A DNA stretch of 64,000 bases from Clostridia bacterium. Its GTDB lineage: Bacteria > Bacillota > Clostridia > Christensenellales > Aristaeellaceae. How positions within the stretch are numbered: the stretch's first letter is position 1; every line of letters starts with the position of its first letter. Location: the NCBI GenBank assembly GCA_017429695.1, contig JAFROK010000031.1, positions 124,001 through 188,000 of the forward strand, read 5' to 3'. The position numbers and the translations under genes are program-made. The notes beneath the pieces were generated by a model. That model was not told where the DNA came from. It did no database searches and saw nothing but the letters and a program-made list of their open reading frames with translations. Below, piece after piece: positions 17,780 to 26,892 of this stretch.

Positions 17780-19867
17780 TTATTCTTCGTCGTCGTCTTC
17801 GATCTTGGCATTCGCAATGATCTTCTGGGCTTCGGCCTGCGGTACTTCTTCATACCGTTCAAACTTCATGGTGAAGGAACCTCTGGCCTGGGTCATGCTG
17901 CGAAGGTCGGTGGCATATTTGAACATTTCGGCCAGCGGTGCTTCAGCGTCCAGCTGCTGCATGCCGTTGACCTGGTTCATGCCCATGATCCGGCCGCGTC
18001 TCTTGTTCATGTCGCCCATGATGTCGCCCATGTACTCATTGGGAACAAGCACTTCCACATGCATGATCGGCTCCAACAGCACGGGGCTGGCATCCATACA
18101 GCCTTTCTTGTAGGCGATGCGCGCAGCCGTCTTGAACGCCATTTCGGAAGAGTCGACCGGGTGATAGGATCCGTCATACAGCTTGGCATGGAGGTGGACC
18201 ATCGGATAGCCGGCCAGGACGCCCTTCACGATGTTTTCGCGAAGTCCCTTTTCAACGCTGGGAATAAAGTTCCGCGGAACCACGCCGCCGACAACCGCGT
18301 CTTCGAATTCGAAGTCGGCATCGCTGTCAGTAATCGGGCTGAATTCAATCCACACATCGCCGAACTGTCCGTGACCGCCGGTCTGCTTCTTGTGGCGTCC
18401 CTGGACCTTGACTGTCTTGCGGATGGTTTCACGGTAAGGAATCTTGGGATCCTGCAGCACGGCATTGGCGCCGAACTTGGAGGCCAGCTTGTTCCGGATC
18501 ACATCCAGGTGCATTTCGCCCTGGCCGCTCAGCTCGGTTTCAAGCGTTTCGGTGTTCTTTTCAATCCGGATGGAGGGATCTTCTTCGGCCAGACGGTTCA
18601 GGCCGCTGAACACCTTATCTTCTTCACCCTGCTTGGCAGCGAAGACCGCCTTGGAAATGCAGGGAGCCGGGAATTCGATCGGCGGATAAAGGATCGGATT
18701 GTTGGCGTCGCACAGCGTGTCGCCGGTGGAGGTAATCTGGAGCTTGGCCAGGGCGCCCAGATCGCCGGCATGGAGTTTTTCGACGTTGGTCTGCTTGTTG
18801 CCCTTCATGCTGAAGAGGCCGCCGGCCTTTTCGGCTTTTTCCTTGTTGGCATTGTACAGAGGGGTGGAACTGGTCAGCGTGCCGCTGAAGACGCGGAACA
18901 GGCTCAGTTTTCCGACAAACGGGTCAGCGATGGTTTTGAAGACCAGGGCGGAGAAGGGTTCTTCGTCCTTGCACAGCCGTTCGACATCTTCGCCGTTCTT
19001 GGGGTTCTTGCCCTTCTGGCTCAGGCCTTCATGGGCGGGAGACGGCAGGTACTTGGCCATCAGGTCCATCATGCGGGCAATACCGACGCCGGTCAGGGCG
19101 GAGCACGCAACTACCGGAACAATGCTGCCGTCCTTCATTCCCTTGCGGAAACCGGCCATGATTTCGTCGTAGGTCAGTTCTTCGCCTTCGAGGTACTTCA
19201 TCATCAGGTCGTCATCCGCGGCGGCGGCCTGCTCGGTCAGGTATTCGAAAGCTTCGTTGACTTCGGCTTCGAGCTCAGCGGGCATTTTGACTTCGGTGCT
19301 CTTCTTGTAGGCGCCTTCGTATGCTTTCTTTTCAAGCACGTTGACAACGCCCTTGAAAGAAGTGCCCTGTCCCAGCGGGATCAGGATCGGCACAACGCTG
19401 GAGCCGTACTTTTCACGCAGCTGGGCAGTCACCTTTTCAAAGTTCGCATGTTCACGGTCCATCTGGTTAACAACAAACATACGGCCCAGGTTATGTGCGC
19501 CCGCATAGTCCCAGGCTTTTTCCGCGCCGACGCTCAGGCCGTTCACTCCGCCGACAACGATCACGGCTGTTTCAATGACGCGCAGCGGCCCCATCAGTTC
19601 GCCGATAAAATCGAAGTATCCGGGCACGTCGATGACGTTGATGACTTTATTGTCCCATGGAATCGGCGCATAGCTTGCGCTGATGGAAAACCCGCGTTTT
19701 TTCTCTTCCGGATCAAAGTCAGATACGGTGGAACCGTCTTCCACCTTGCCCTGACGGTCAATCATGCCGGCAGCGAAAAGCATGGCCTCGGTCAGCGTGG
19801 TCTTGCCTTCGCTGCCATGACCCATGAGGGCAATATTGCGAATGTTTTCGGTTTTGAACTCAGCCAT
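17780..19867 (-). CDS. Elongation factor G-like GTPase (second, divergent type)
   Basis: The 695-residue protein has the full EF-G layout: GTPase, domain II, and domains III-V (RETIRKTVKVQGRHKKQTGG and the late GDIMGDMNKRRGRIMGM loop). It differs from canonical FusA: the P-loop is GHGSEGKT (residues 16-23), switch I reads FSISASY, G3 is DVPGYFDF with Tyr84 in place of the catalytic His, and G4 is NQMD. This places it in the EF-G-like side family, whose role is less clear than that of FusA; a ribosome-linked GTPase is likely. I chose the ATG at 19867 because GGAGG lies 9 bases before it; the frame extends to 19927. It has its own extended -10 promoter and ends at a shared terminator. Confidence 0.88.
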   Translation of the reverse strand: MAEFKTENIRNIALMGHGSEGKTTLTEAMLFAAGMIDRQGKVEDGSTVSDFDPEEKKRGFSISASYAPIPWDNKVINVIDVPGYFDFIGELMGPLRVIETAVIVVGGVNGLSVGAEKAWDYAGAHNLGRMFVVNQMDREHANFEKVTAQLREKYGSSVVPILIPLGQGTSFKGVVNVLEKKAYEGAYKKSTEVKMPAELEAEVNEAFEYLTEQAAAADDDLMMKYLEGEELTYDEIMAGFRKGMKDGSIVPVVACSALTGVGIARMMDLMAKYLPSPAHEGLSQKGKNPKNGEDVERLCKDEEPFSALVFKTIADPFVGKLSLFRVFSGTLTSSTPLYNANKEKAEKAGGLFSMKGNKQTNVEKLHAGDLGALAKLQITSTGDTLCDANNPILYPPIEFPAPCISKAVFAAKQGEEDKVFSGLNRLAEEDPSIRIEKNTETLETELSGQGEMHLDVIRNKLASKFGANAVLQDPKIPYRETIRKTVKVQGRHKKQTGGHGQFGDVWIEFSPITDSDADFEFEDAVVGGVVPRNFIPSVEKGLRENIVKGVLAGYPMVHLHAKLYDGSYHPVDSSEMAFKTAARIAYKKGCMDASPVLLEPIMHVEVLVPNEYMGDIMGDMNKRRGRIMGMNQVNGMQQLDAEAPLAEMFKYATDLRSMTQARGSFTMKFERYEEVPQAEAQKIIANAKIEDDDEE

Positions 19868-19943
19868 AAATTCCATCCTCCAAATTTGTTTTTTTACATA
19901 ATCATTCCGCATTTCGGCGGAAATCAATTGCCAGTCAAAGAAT

Positions 19944-19972
19944 ATTATATCATATTCAATAATGTTTGAAAA
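19944..19972 (-). promoter_or_regulatory. Promoter of the EF-G-like gene
   Basis: On the minus strand TTTTCA (19967-19972) and a perfect TATAAT (19944-19949) are separated by 17 bases, with TGA before the -10 (extended -10). It lies between murI and the EF-G-like gene. Confidence 0.6.
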
Positions 19973-19975
19973 GTG

Positions 19976-20758
19976 TTAAATTCTGACCATGAAATCCAAA
20001 ATATTGTCTTTCTCCAGCAGTTTCTGCATCAGCCGGAGGTCTTTCTCCGTACCGCTGGTTTCCAGGATAATCTTTCCCCTGCCGGATTCATTGATCAGGT
20101 TGTTTCGCTGGAGCATGCGTTTCAGCTGTCGCGCGGTGCCGTCGCTCCCCTCCGTAATGGCAACAGATGGGGGGATCATATCCCGGATCATGTCTTTCAG
20201 GAAAACATAATGCGTACATCCCAGCACAATCGCGTCCACCGTGTTCATATCGTATGAGGAAAACACCTGTTTCAGGTATGCTTCCGCCTGTTCATAATCC
20301 TCTTGTTCCACCAGTTCCATCAAGCCCGTACACGGAACGCGGATAGCGCCCTCCCCGTATTTCTCCATCAGCCTTTCAAATTTATCCTGATGAAGGGTCA
20401 GCGGGGTCGCCAGCACCAGAATCGATCCGTCTTTGCGCAGTTCGGAAGCAGGCTTCAGCGCCGGTTCCATACCGATCACGGGGATGTCCAGCTCTTTCCG
20501 GAGCGTTGCCGCCGCGGCCCCGGTCGCGGTATTGCAGGCAATGACCAGCGCCTTGATTTTCTCTTTCATCAGGCGGGCCACCACATCGTGGACGCAGCGG
20601 ATCACTTCATCCGTGTCCTTCGTGCCGTACGGCGCGTTTCGGGTGTCCCCGTAGTAGATAAATGTTTCATTTGGAAGAAGGCGTTTCATGGCAATCAGCG
20701 CGCTGATTCCGCCGACTCCGCTGTCAAAAACCCCGACAGGATCTTCCCGGCGATTCAC
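19976..20758 (-). CDS. murI: Glutamate racemase
   Basis: MurI interconverts L- and D-glutamate in the cytoplasm and so supplies D-glutamate for peptidoglycan precursors. The 260-residue protein has the substrate loop FDSGVGG (Asp12), the first catalytic Cys in ACNTATG (Cys75), the YYGDTRNAPYG loop and the second catalytic Cys in LGCTHY (Cys181). The length is typical. A ribosome site (GGAGGCGGAG) precedes the ATG. It is divergent from the DUF951 gene, with back-to-back promoters between them. Confidence 0.95.
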   Translation of the reverse strand: MNRREDPVGVFDSGVGGISALIAMKRLLPNETFIYYGDTRNAPYGTKDTDEVIRCVHDVVARLMKEKIKALVIACNTATGAAAATLRKELDIPVIGMEPALKPASELRKDGSILVLATPLTLHQDKFERLMEKYGEGAIRVPCTGLMELVEQEDYEQAEAYLKQVFSSYDMNTVDAIVLGCTHYVFLKDMIRDMIPPSVAITEGSDGTARQLKRMLQRNNLINESGRGKIILETSGTEKDLRLMQKLLEKDNILDFMVRI

Positions 20759-20807
20759 TGCTCCGCCTCCTTTCCTGGTGAAATGAACTCTCCGTTCAAA
20801 CCATCCT

Positions 20808-20836
20808 ATATTATCAAATTCATCTTCCGATGTAAA
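20808..20836 (-). promoter_or_regulatory. Promoter of murI
   Basis: On the minus strand TTTACA (20831-20836) and TAATAT (20808-20813) are separated by 17 bases. Only 5 bases separate its -35 box from that of the divergent DUF951 promoter. Confidence 0.5.
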
Positions 20837-20841
20837 CCTCG

Positions 20842-20870
20842 TTGAAAAAGGGACCGTTTCGGTTTATATT
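20842..20870 (+). promoter_or_regulatory. Promoter of the DUF951 gene
   Basis: TTGAAA (20842-20847) and TATATT (20865-20870) are separated by 17 bases, 32 bases before the start at 20903. Confidence 0.55.
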
Positions 20871-20902
20871 ATATGGGATAAAGCATGACCTGGAGGAAGT
20901 AT

Positions 20903-21142
20903 ATGCCGGAAACCATTTTAACGGGAGATGTTGTCCGCACCAGGAAGCCCCATCCGTGCGGCAATGATGAATGGACGGTCCTGCGAACGGGCGCGGATAT
21001 CAAAATCAAATGCAATCGCTGCGGACGGCTGGTAATGATGGACCGCGACACATTTCTCAAGCGGAAAAAGGAATTGATTTCAAGAACCGGTGCCCCGGAT
21101 GCAGCCATTTACGGTATTCGGGCTGAACTTGCTAATTTTTGA
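20903..21142 (+). CDS. DUF951 domain protein
   Basis: The 79-residue protein matches the small DUF951 family of Bacillota: the conserved RKPHPCGNDEWTVLR segment followed by IKIKCNRCGRLVMMDR. The Cys residues (KPHPC, KCNRC) suggest a zinc-binding or nucleic-acid-related fold, but no function is established. I chose the ATG at 20903 because GGAGG (20892-20896) lies 6 bases before it; an ATG at 20885 precedes that site. It has its own promoter, divergent from murI. Confidence 0.85.
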   Translation: MPETILTGDVVRTRKPHPCGNDEWTVLRTGADIKIKCNRCGRLVMMDRDTFLKRKKELISRTGAPDAAIYGIRAELANF

Positions 21143-21158
21143 ATCATTGTGTTATAAT
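21129..21158 (+). promoter_or_regulatory. Promoter of the secreted Ig-like gene
   Basis: TTGCTA (21129-21134) and a perfect TATAAT (21153-21158) are separated by 18 bases, with TGT before the -10 box (extended -10). The -35 box lies inside the last codons of the DUF951 gene. Confidence 0.55.
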
Positions 21159-21199
21159 TTTCTTTGTTCGTACAGTTCCTGAAAGGGCGGTGTGCTTTC

Positions 21200-22759
21200 A
21201 TGCGTAAAGCTGTCTTTCTTTTAATCGTTCTTGTTTTTCTGGCTGCTGTTTCATATGCCGCGGCTGATACAGAGTATTCCCTTTCCCCGTGCTCCGGATC
21301 CGTTACAATTTCCGAAGATAAATTTATCATCCTCACGCCGGACAATCTCGGTGAACATACCGAAGTGCTCACCCGGATCGGCAGAACATCGGATCAGGTC
21401 AGGTCCGACTGGGAAGACCGGGGGGTTGTCCTTCAGGCCTGGTTCAACAACAAACAGCTGGACTCCTGCCTGGAGGTAATTGTCCGCCAGGATGAAGACG
21501 CCCGGAATTACTACGATCTGGTCAATCACTCCTCCGATGCGGGCTGGAAAACTTTCCTGGCGTCCCATAAGGGAGATAACGCATATAAGGCAGACGGATA
21601 TGACATCAAGGAAGTCGAAAAAAAACAGAAAAACCTTGAATTTCACAATTTCCTGCTGCAGCTGAAATACAAGCGGACAACGAACGACAAAACCTACTGG
21701 GGATATGCGTTCAAAACAGTCGCCAAAGGCTATACCGTGGTGCTGGATTACCAGGTATATGACCGGGGTCTCCGCACCGGCGACCTGAACGCGCTGAACA
21801 AGATCGTCAACACCCTGCGGTTCTTTGAAGGCGGCACGGAAACCGCCGACACGGGGTATTCCGGTTCCGTTTCCCTGCAGATCACCACGCCGCCCCCCAC
21901 CGAAACCAGCTCCGATACATTCACCGTGGAAGGCCGTACGGTGCCCGGAGCGCACCTGATCGGTGTGCTGATGCGGATCAACTCGGCCGAACCCGTTCTT
22001 TTCCATACCGACGCCAATGCCAGAAGCGGGGACTTCAAACTAAAAGTCACCCTGCCGGAAGAAAACGTCTGGCTGATGACGATCAATGTGGATATGAACG
22101 ATAAAATCGTGGCCGAACAGGTTTTTGAAACAACCACCTACAAAAAAACGCTGATCCCCATCACTTTCTCCTCCGGCATTCCGGAAGTGCTGTCCGCGGA
22201 TGAAACGGTCATCTCCGGCGTGACGGATAAAGGCGTCACCATCCAGTGCATCGTGACAAACGGCACGAACACTTTTGACAAGACGATCAAAACCAACGGA
22301 ACCGGAAAATTCAATTTCAAAATTCCGACCCAGCTTGAGGCCACTTATCATTTTACAGTAGTGTTCTCCAAAAAGGGATATGATACCAAACGGTTTACCG
22401 GCAATGCCGCGAGAAACCTGAATGAAGAAGAGCGCAAGGCTGCCATCAAAAAGGAGGCCATCAAGCCCGGGTATTCCACCCTCTGCCGGAACCTTGAATC
22501 CTACATCGGCAAAATCATGGGCTACAACCTGTATATCGCAGAAGTGATGCAGAACGGAAATGAATGGATCATCAAAGCCGCCATGGTGAAAAACAGCTCC
22601 GGCTACAAAAACTTTATGTATTTTGTCACCAGTGAAGATCCTGCCGTTGAAGCCGATTCCCAGATGCTGATGTACGGCACCTGTATCGGCCCGTATGTGA
22701 TCCAGACCGATGAGGGAAACCAGAACTCTCCCGCCTTCGATCTGCTGTTTATGGAATAA
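21200..22759 (+). CDS. Secreted Ig-like domain protein of unknown function
   Basis: The 519-residue product has a signal peptide (MRKAVFLLIVLVFLAAVSYA), an N-terminal region (about 30-210) of mixed fold, two bacterial Ig-like beta-sandwich modules (about 225-310, beginning SSDTFTVEGRTVPGAHL, and 315-400, beginning PEVLSADETVISGV) and a C-terminal domain (about 420-519) with two Cys (LCRNL, YGTCIGPY). I do not recognise the N- and C-terminal domains. No membrane anchor or wall-sorting motif is present. The start at 21200 has an AAAGGGCGG site and precedes the signal peptide. It is transcribed from its own extended -10 promoter and ends at a bidirectional terminator. Confidence 0.75.
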   Translation: MRKAVFLLIVLVFLAAVSYAAADTEYSLSPCSGSVTISEDKFIILTPDNLGEHTEVLTRIGRTSDQVRSDWEDRGVVLQAWFNNKQLDSCLEVIVRQDEDARNYYDLVNHSSDAGWKTFLASHKGDNAYKADGYDIKEVEKKQKNLEFHNFLLQLKYKRTTNDKTYWGYAFKTVAKGYTVVLDYQVYDRGLRTGDLNALNKIVNTLRFFEGGTETADTGYSGSVSLQITTPPPTETSSDTFTVEGRTVPGAHLIGVLMRINSAEPVLFHTDANARSGDFKLKVTLPEENVWLMTINVDMNDKIVAEQVFETTTYKKTLIPITFSSGIPEVLSADETVISGVTDKGVTIQCIVTNGTNTFDKTIKTNGTGKFNFKIPTQLEATYHFTVVFSKKGYDTKRFTGNAARNLNEEERKAAIKKEAIKPGYSTLCRNLESYIGKIMGYNLYIAEVMQNGNEWIIKAAMVKNSSGYKNFMYFVTSEDPAVEADSQMLMYGTCIGPYVIQTDEGNQNSPAFDLLFME

Positions 22760-22779
22760 GATGGTCCGTTGGTTATCAC

Positions 22780-22808
22780 AGCCGTGGAATGCCGATCATT
22801 TCACGGCT
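22780..22808. terminator. Bidirectional terminator
   Basis: AGCCGTGGAATG and CATTTCACGGCT form a 12-bp stem with one mismatch and a 5-base loop, followed by TTTTA on the plus strand. It sits between convergent genes. Confidence 0.7.
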
Positions 22809-22809
22809 T

Positions 22810-25698
22810 TTATAATTCCCTGATTTCAAAGCCGTCCAGCCGGTCCAGCATATCACCGGGGCCGGCAATGCAGACGTTTCCCTCTTTCGCGTAGCAGTCC
22901 AGCCATTCAATGCCCTCCGCCAGGTCCGAAGCGTGGATATTCAGGATTTCCATCCGGATTTTTTCGGTTTCTTCGCGGGTCATGCCGGTCATAATCCGTG
23001 AATCCGCCAGCGCGCTTTCCTCCCTGGGGGACAGCAGCGGATTCAGTTCATTCAATGAAGAGATGATATATTTTTCGACCTGCTTCTTGTTCCTGGCAAA
23101 TTTCCGCAGGAACGCTGCCGCCCCGTCATCCGCCTGAATCGATTTCTGCGGTGTCGGATCGCGGAAAGAATAGGAAAAGACGTTCCCGTTCCGGTCTGCC
23201 TGGAATCCGGCGCCGTAAGACCCGCCCTGAACACGGATCACATTCCATAAATATTCCAGGCTGAGAATGCCGGCTGTCAGCCATATTTTGCCCGAGAACG
23301 CTGCTCCGCACAGGTTGAGGCGGTATCCCCTGGCGCTGAAGCCAACCTGGGACGGAATCCGGAAGCCCGTTTTTTTCGGATAATCAATATGGTATTCTGC
23401 CGGCTCCGGATTCCCCGTTTTTTCGGGGATGGATTCAATCAGGGGTTTCAGGTTGATCTCACGGTTTCCGGTGACGCTGATGATCATTCCCGGGCGTCTG
23501 ACGGCATCGTTCAGGATATGCCTGCCCGTCTGGATGAAAGCATCCATTTCTTCATCTGGTTTGGACGCAAATCGGTGGATATACCGGATGGCCGGTTCTC
23601 CATCGAGGGCGTTCCGGATCGCGGCTTCCGCGCTGAACGGGCTCAGCGTGCTTTTCACCGCAATCAGGTGGCCGGCGCCGGCCGTACGCTGCCGTGCGCT
23701 GATCTCATTCTGAATCATCATATCCCGGATCCGCTCGTTCTGCCCCTCCAGGATGGTTTCTGTCAGCACTTCGCTGAGCAGGCAGCAGGCGTAATCCGCG
23801 TTTTCCTCCAGTGCGCTGGCAAAGGCAATCAGGTACGGGATGCAGGAGGATGCTTCATTTTTTTTGCTCCTGGCCATCACCGCAAATCCGAAGCTCCCGG
23901 TTGTTTTCCGGATTTCCTGTTCCAGGTTGAGCGGCCCGTGCTGCCGGGTCGGCAGCCTGCCCAGCATGCCGGCAAACAGGGCGGTTTTAGTCAGTTCATC
24001 CAGCGGAAACCCTGTCAGCGGAAAATAGATCCGGATATAGACAACCCCGTTGCACGGAATCCGGTGGCGCATGATCTGCATACCGTCCGTCTGATATTGT
24101 TCCGTATCAGTCCATCTGGGCGCAATATCCGCGTCTTTCCGGCAAAGTATCGGCAGCGTCTTCATGGCGGCACCCGGTTCACGTGTGTTCTGCCATTTTT
24201 CCAGGTCCTCAATCAGCCGGTCATTTTCGTTCTTTTCAGCTGCTGACCAGGCGCCCGTTATCCGCTGGACGCGTTCTGCTTCCTCTTTTCGTTTTCTTTC
24301 CCCGACGGTATGCGACGGCAGCGAATGCAGGATGACTTCAGCCTGGTGATTCAGCAACATATCGGCCGCGATCGCGTCAAGCCGGCCGTCACCGAGCATT
24401 TCCCGCAGTTCATTTGTCATATCCTGCGTATGCAGGGATTCCGCCGGATCCCCGCCGTAAAGCCAGGTGCCCATGCAGCGGATACACCGGCTGATTCCCT
24501 GGGGCTCGTCATCTTCCCGGAGATTGAAAACCAACCGGTTGAAAGATGCCAGCACCGATTCCCGGTCCAGGCCGTTTTCCTGAATGTACCGGCCGGTTTC
24601 CTCAATCAGCCGGATAATTTCCTGCTCTTTTCCTTCGGTGATGTTTTCAGCATGTACGGCCGTCCAGCTTTGCAGGCCGGTATCATCCACCGACAGATTC
24701 AGGTCCTGGCAGAGCCCTTTTTCCAGCGCCCTGCGTTTCAGCAGGGATTCATTGCTGCCCGTCAGGACATCACACACAATGCTTCTGGCAAAATTCTCCG
24801 TGCGGTCCTGCCACGACCCGGCAATCCTGGCGATCGTCAGGTGGCTGTGGTTCTGCAGCGTTTCTTCATCGCTGATCTCATATTCGATTGTTTTTTCGGA
24901 TGGCTTGGGCTGTTGGAAAGCAAATACCGGCCGGTCCTCCCGCTGGCCAAAGCCCTCAAAGCTTAAGTCGATGGCCTCCAGCATTTCGTCCGGGATAATC
25001 CTGCCATCCAGGTAGATATACGCATTGGACGGATGATATGTTTGCCGGTATTGTTCTTTGAACACTTCCCATGTCAGCTCGGTCATCCGTTCCGGATCGC
25101 CGCCGCTGTTATATCCGTAACTGGTATCCGGAAAAAGCTGGCTGATGATCTGCCGGTCAATCAGCGTATCGGTGTCGCTCATGGCGCCTTTCATTTCGTT
25201 ATATACAACGCCTTTGATTTCAGGATTTCCGTTTTCATCCCGGTCAACATGCCACCCTTCCTGGCAGAAGCGCTTCCGGTCCGTCATCACAAGCGGATGG
25301 AACACCGCGTCCAGGTAAACCCTTGTCAGGTTCATCAGGTCCCGGAAATTCCTGCTGGAAACCGGAAACATGGTCATATCGGGAAAAGTCATGGCGTTCA
25401 GGAATGTATTCATACTGCTTTTCAGCAGCTCAACAAACGGTTCCCGCACCGGATATTGCGCACTTCCGCATAAAACGCTGTGCTCCAGGATGTGAAAAAC
25501 ACCCGTCGAATCCGACGGAAGCGTACGGAATGAAATCGAAAATGTCATGTTTTCAGCATGATTGTCCAGCCAGAAAAGATCGGCTTTGGTTCTTTCATGA
25601 ACCATCCGGACAATCCGGCCATTCAGCTCGCTGTCTTCCTGAACGGATATGATCCGGAAGCCGTGGATGATTTGATTTGCCTGGTAGTCCCGTTCCAT
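22810..25698 (-). CDS. M16C-family zinc metallopeptidase (presequence-protease type)
   Basis: The 962-residue protein is of the PreP/insulinase type: an inverted zinc motif HILEH (His69, Glu72, His73) in an active N-terminal half, a distal zinc Glu168 in VVYNEMKGAMSD, and a second, inactive half that includes the late GGSYGAGFQ segment. Such peptidases form a closed chamber and degrade peptides. There is no signal peptide, so it is cytoplasmic and probably clears small peptides; its substrates are not known. The length is usual for M16C. An AAGGAAG site precedes the ATG and a TTGACA promoter lies upstream. It stands alone on the minus strand. Confidence 0.92.
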   Translation of the reverse strand: MERDYQANQIIHGFRIISVQEDSELNGRIVRMVHERTKADLFWLDNHAENMTFSISFRTLPSDSTGVFHILEHSVLCGSAQYPVREPFVELLKSSMNTFLNAMTFPDMTMFPVSSRNFRDLMNLTRVYLDAVFHPLVMTDRKRFCQEGWHVDRDENGNPEIKGVVYNEMKGAMSDTDTLIDRQIISQLFPDTSYGYNSGGDPERMTELTWEVFKEQYRQTYHPSNAYIYLDGRIIPDEMLEAIDLSFEGFGQREDRPVFAFQQPKPSEKTIEYEISDEETLQNHSHLTIARIAGSWQDRTENFARSIVCDVLTGSNESLLKRRALEKGLCQDLNLSVDDTGLQSWTAVHAENITEGKEQEIIRLIEETGRYIQENGLDRESVLASFNRLVFNLREDDEPQGISRCIRCMGTWLYGGDPAESLHTQDMTNELREMLGDGRLDAIAADMLLNHQAEVILHSLPSHTVGERKRKEEAERVQRITGAWSAAEKNENDRLIEDLEKWQNTREPGAAMKTLPILCRKDADIAPRWTDTEQYQTDGMQIMRHRIPCNGVVYIRIYFPLTGFPLDELTKTALFAGMLGRLPTRQHGPLNLEQEIRKTTGSFGFAVMARSKKNEASSCIPYLIAFASALEENADYACCLLSEVLTETILEGQNERIRDMMIQNEISARQRTAGAGHLIAVKSTLSPFSAEAAIRNALDGEPAIRYIHRFASKPDEEMDAFIQTGRHILNDAVRRPGMIISVTGNREINLKPLIESIPEKTGNPEPAEYHIDYPKKTGFRIPSQVGFSARGYRLNLCGAAFSGKIWLTAGILSLEYLWNVIRVQGGSYGAGFQADRNGNVFSYSFRDPTPQKSIQADDGAAAFLRKFARNKKQVEKYIISSLNELNPLLSPREESALADSRIMTGMTREETEKIRMEILNIHASDLAEGIEWLDCYAKEGNVCIAGPGDMLDRLDGFEIREL

Positions 25699-25730
25699 CG
25701 TGAAGTCTTCCTTGAAGGTTATTCCAGATC

Positions 25731-25758
25731 ATTTTATCGGATTATTGATCGTTGTCAA
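25731..25758 (-). promoter_or_regulatory. Promoter of the M16C peptidase gene
   Basis: On the minus strand a perfect TTGACA (25753-25758) and TAAAAT (25731-25736) are separated by 16 bases, 32 bases before the start codon. Confidence 0.6.
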
Positions 25759-25859
25759 GAACGGTTCCGGCAGGAATTTCTTTTCACCATGTTGTATTAT
25801 TTAATGGCATGAATGATATCGTGTAATCGGCTGATGCAAGAAAACGGAGGTTTCCGGCC

Positions 25860-26864
25860 ATGACGGTTCGTGAACGGCTTGAACAGCAGGAATATCTCCT
25901 GCTCTCACCCTATGCCTCTCATTCGGCAGAGTCCGCCGGAAGGGATACCCCGGTTCCCGCCTGTGACCTGAGAACCGATTTCCAGCGGGACCGCGACCGC
26001 ATCATTCATTGTAAATCTTTCAGGCGGCTGAAATTCAAAACACAGGTTTTCCTTTCGCCTGAGGGCGATCATTACCGCACCCGCCTGACCCATACGCTGG
26101 AGGTTTCCCAGGTCGCCCGGACCATTTCCCGCGCCCTGCGCCTGAACGAAGACCTGACCGAGGCCATCGCGCTGGGACATGATCTGGGGCATACGCCTTA
26201 CGGGCATATCGGCGAACGCACGCTGGATACTTTGATCTCCGGCGGATTCCGCCATAACGAGCAAAGCCTCCGCGTGGTCGAACGCCTGGAGAACGACGGA
26301 AAAGGCCTGAATCTGACAAAAGAAGTGCGCAACGGGATCCTGACCCATTCCGGGCGCCTGATGCCGGATACGCTGGAGGGCGAATGCGTCCGCCGGGCAG
26401 ACCGGATTGCCTACCTGAACCACGACCTGGACGACGCGCTGCGCGGCGGGATCATCCAGCTTGAGGATATCCCGCCTGATTTCCTGACGGTTCTCGGCCG
26501 GACGCATGGGGAAAGGATCGACCGGATGATTAAAGACGTTGTTTCCTCCAGCCTGGACCAGCCGCATCTTTCCATGTCTCCCAGGATCCAGAGCGCCATG
26601 GACGGCCTGCGCGAGTTTATGTTTGAACGCGTATATCGCAACCCCTGGCGGGATCCGGAAGAAATCCGGTGCGACTATGTCCTTCGCCATCTGTTTGAAT
26701 ACTACTGCACCCATCCCGGGGAAATGCCGGAAGAATTTGTGATGATCGGTTATCAGGACGGGACGGAGCGCAGCGTCTGCGACTACCTTTCCTGCATGAC
26801 AGACCGCTATGCCACGCGCAAATTCACTTCCCTTTTTGCCCCGTCTTCCTTCCCCGCTTTCTGA
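25860..26864 (+). CDS. dgt: dGTPase-type dNTP triphosphohydrolase
   Basis: The 334-residue HD-domain protein would remove triphosphate from deoxynucleoside triphosphates, chiefly dGTP. Metal ligands are seen in RTRLTHTLEV (His78), in GHDLGHTPYGH (His107, Asp108) and in YLNHDLDDAL. The N-terminal FQRDRDRIIHCKSFRRL segment is also typical. The length fits the short dGTPase-like branch found next to dnaG in clostridia. A GGAGG site lies 8-9 bases before the ATG. dnaG follows after 28 bases, and this gene probably leads the dgt-dnaG-sigA transcript. I found no convincing promoter in the 160 bases upstream. Confidence 0.92.
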   Translation: MTVRERLEQQEYLLLSPYASHSAESAGRDTPVPACDLRTDFQRDRDRIIHCKSFRRLKFKTQVFLSPEGDHYRTRLTHTLEVSQVARTISRALRLNEDLTEAIALGHDLGHTPYGHIGERTLDTLISGGFRHNEQSLRVVERLENDGKGLNLTKEVRNGILTHSGRLMPDTLEGECVRRADRIAYLNHDLDDALRGGIIQLEDIPPDFLTVLGRTHGERIDRMIKDVVSSSLDQPHLSMSPRIQSAMDGLREFMFERVYRNPWRDPEEIRCDYVLRHLFEYYCTHPGEMPEEFVMIGYQDGTERSVCDYLSCMTDRYATRKFTSLFAPSSFPAF

Positions 26865-26892
26865 TTTTTCCTGTTTGAGGTGATCTGATTCC

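Noticed and set aside
18059-19969. 636-residue plus-strand frame
   Set aside because: It is antisense to the EF-G-like gene and has no recognisable domain or ribosome site.
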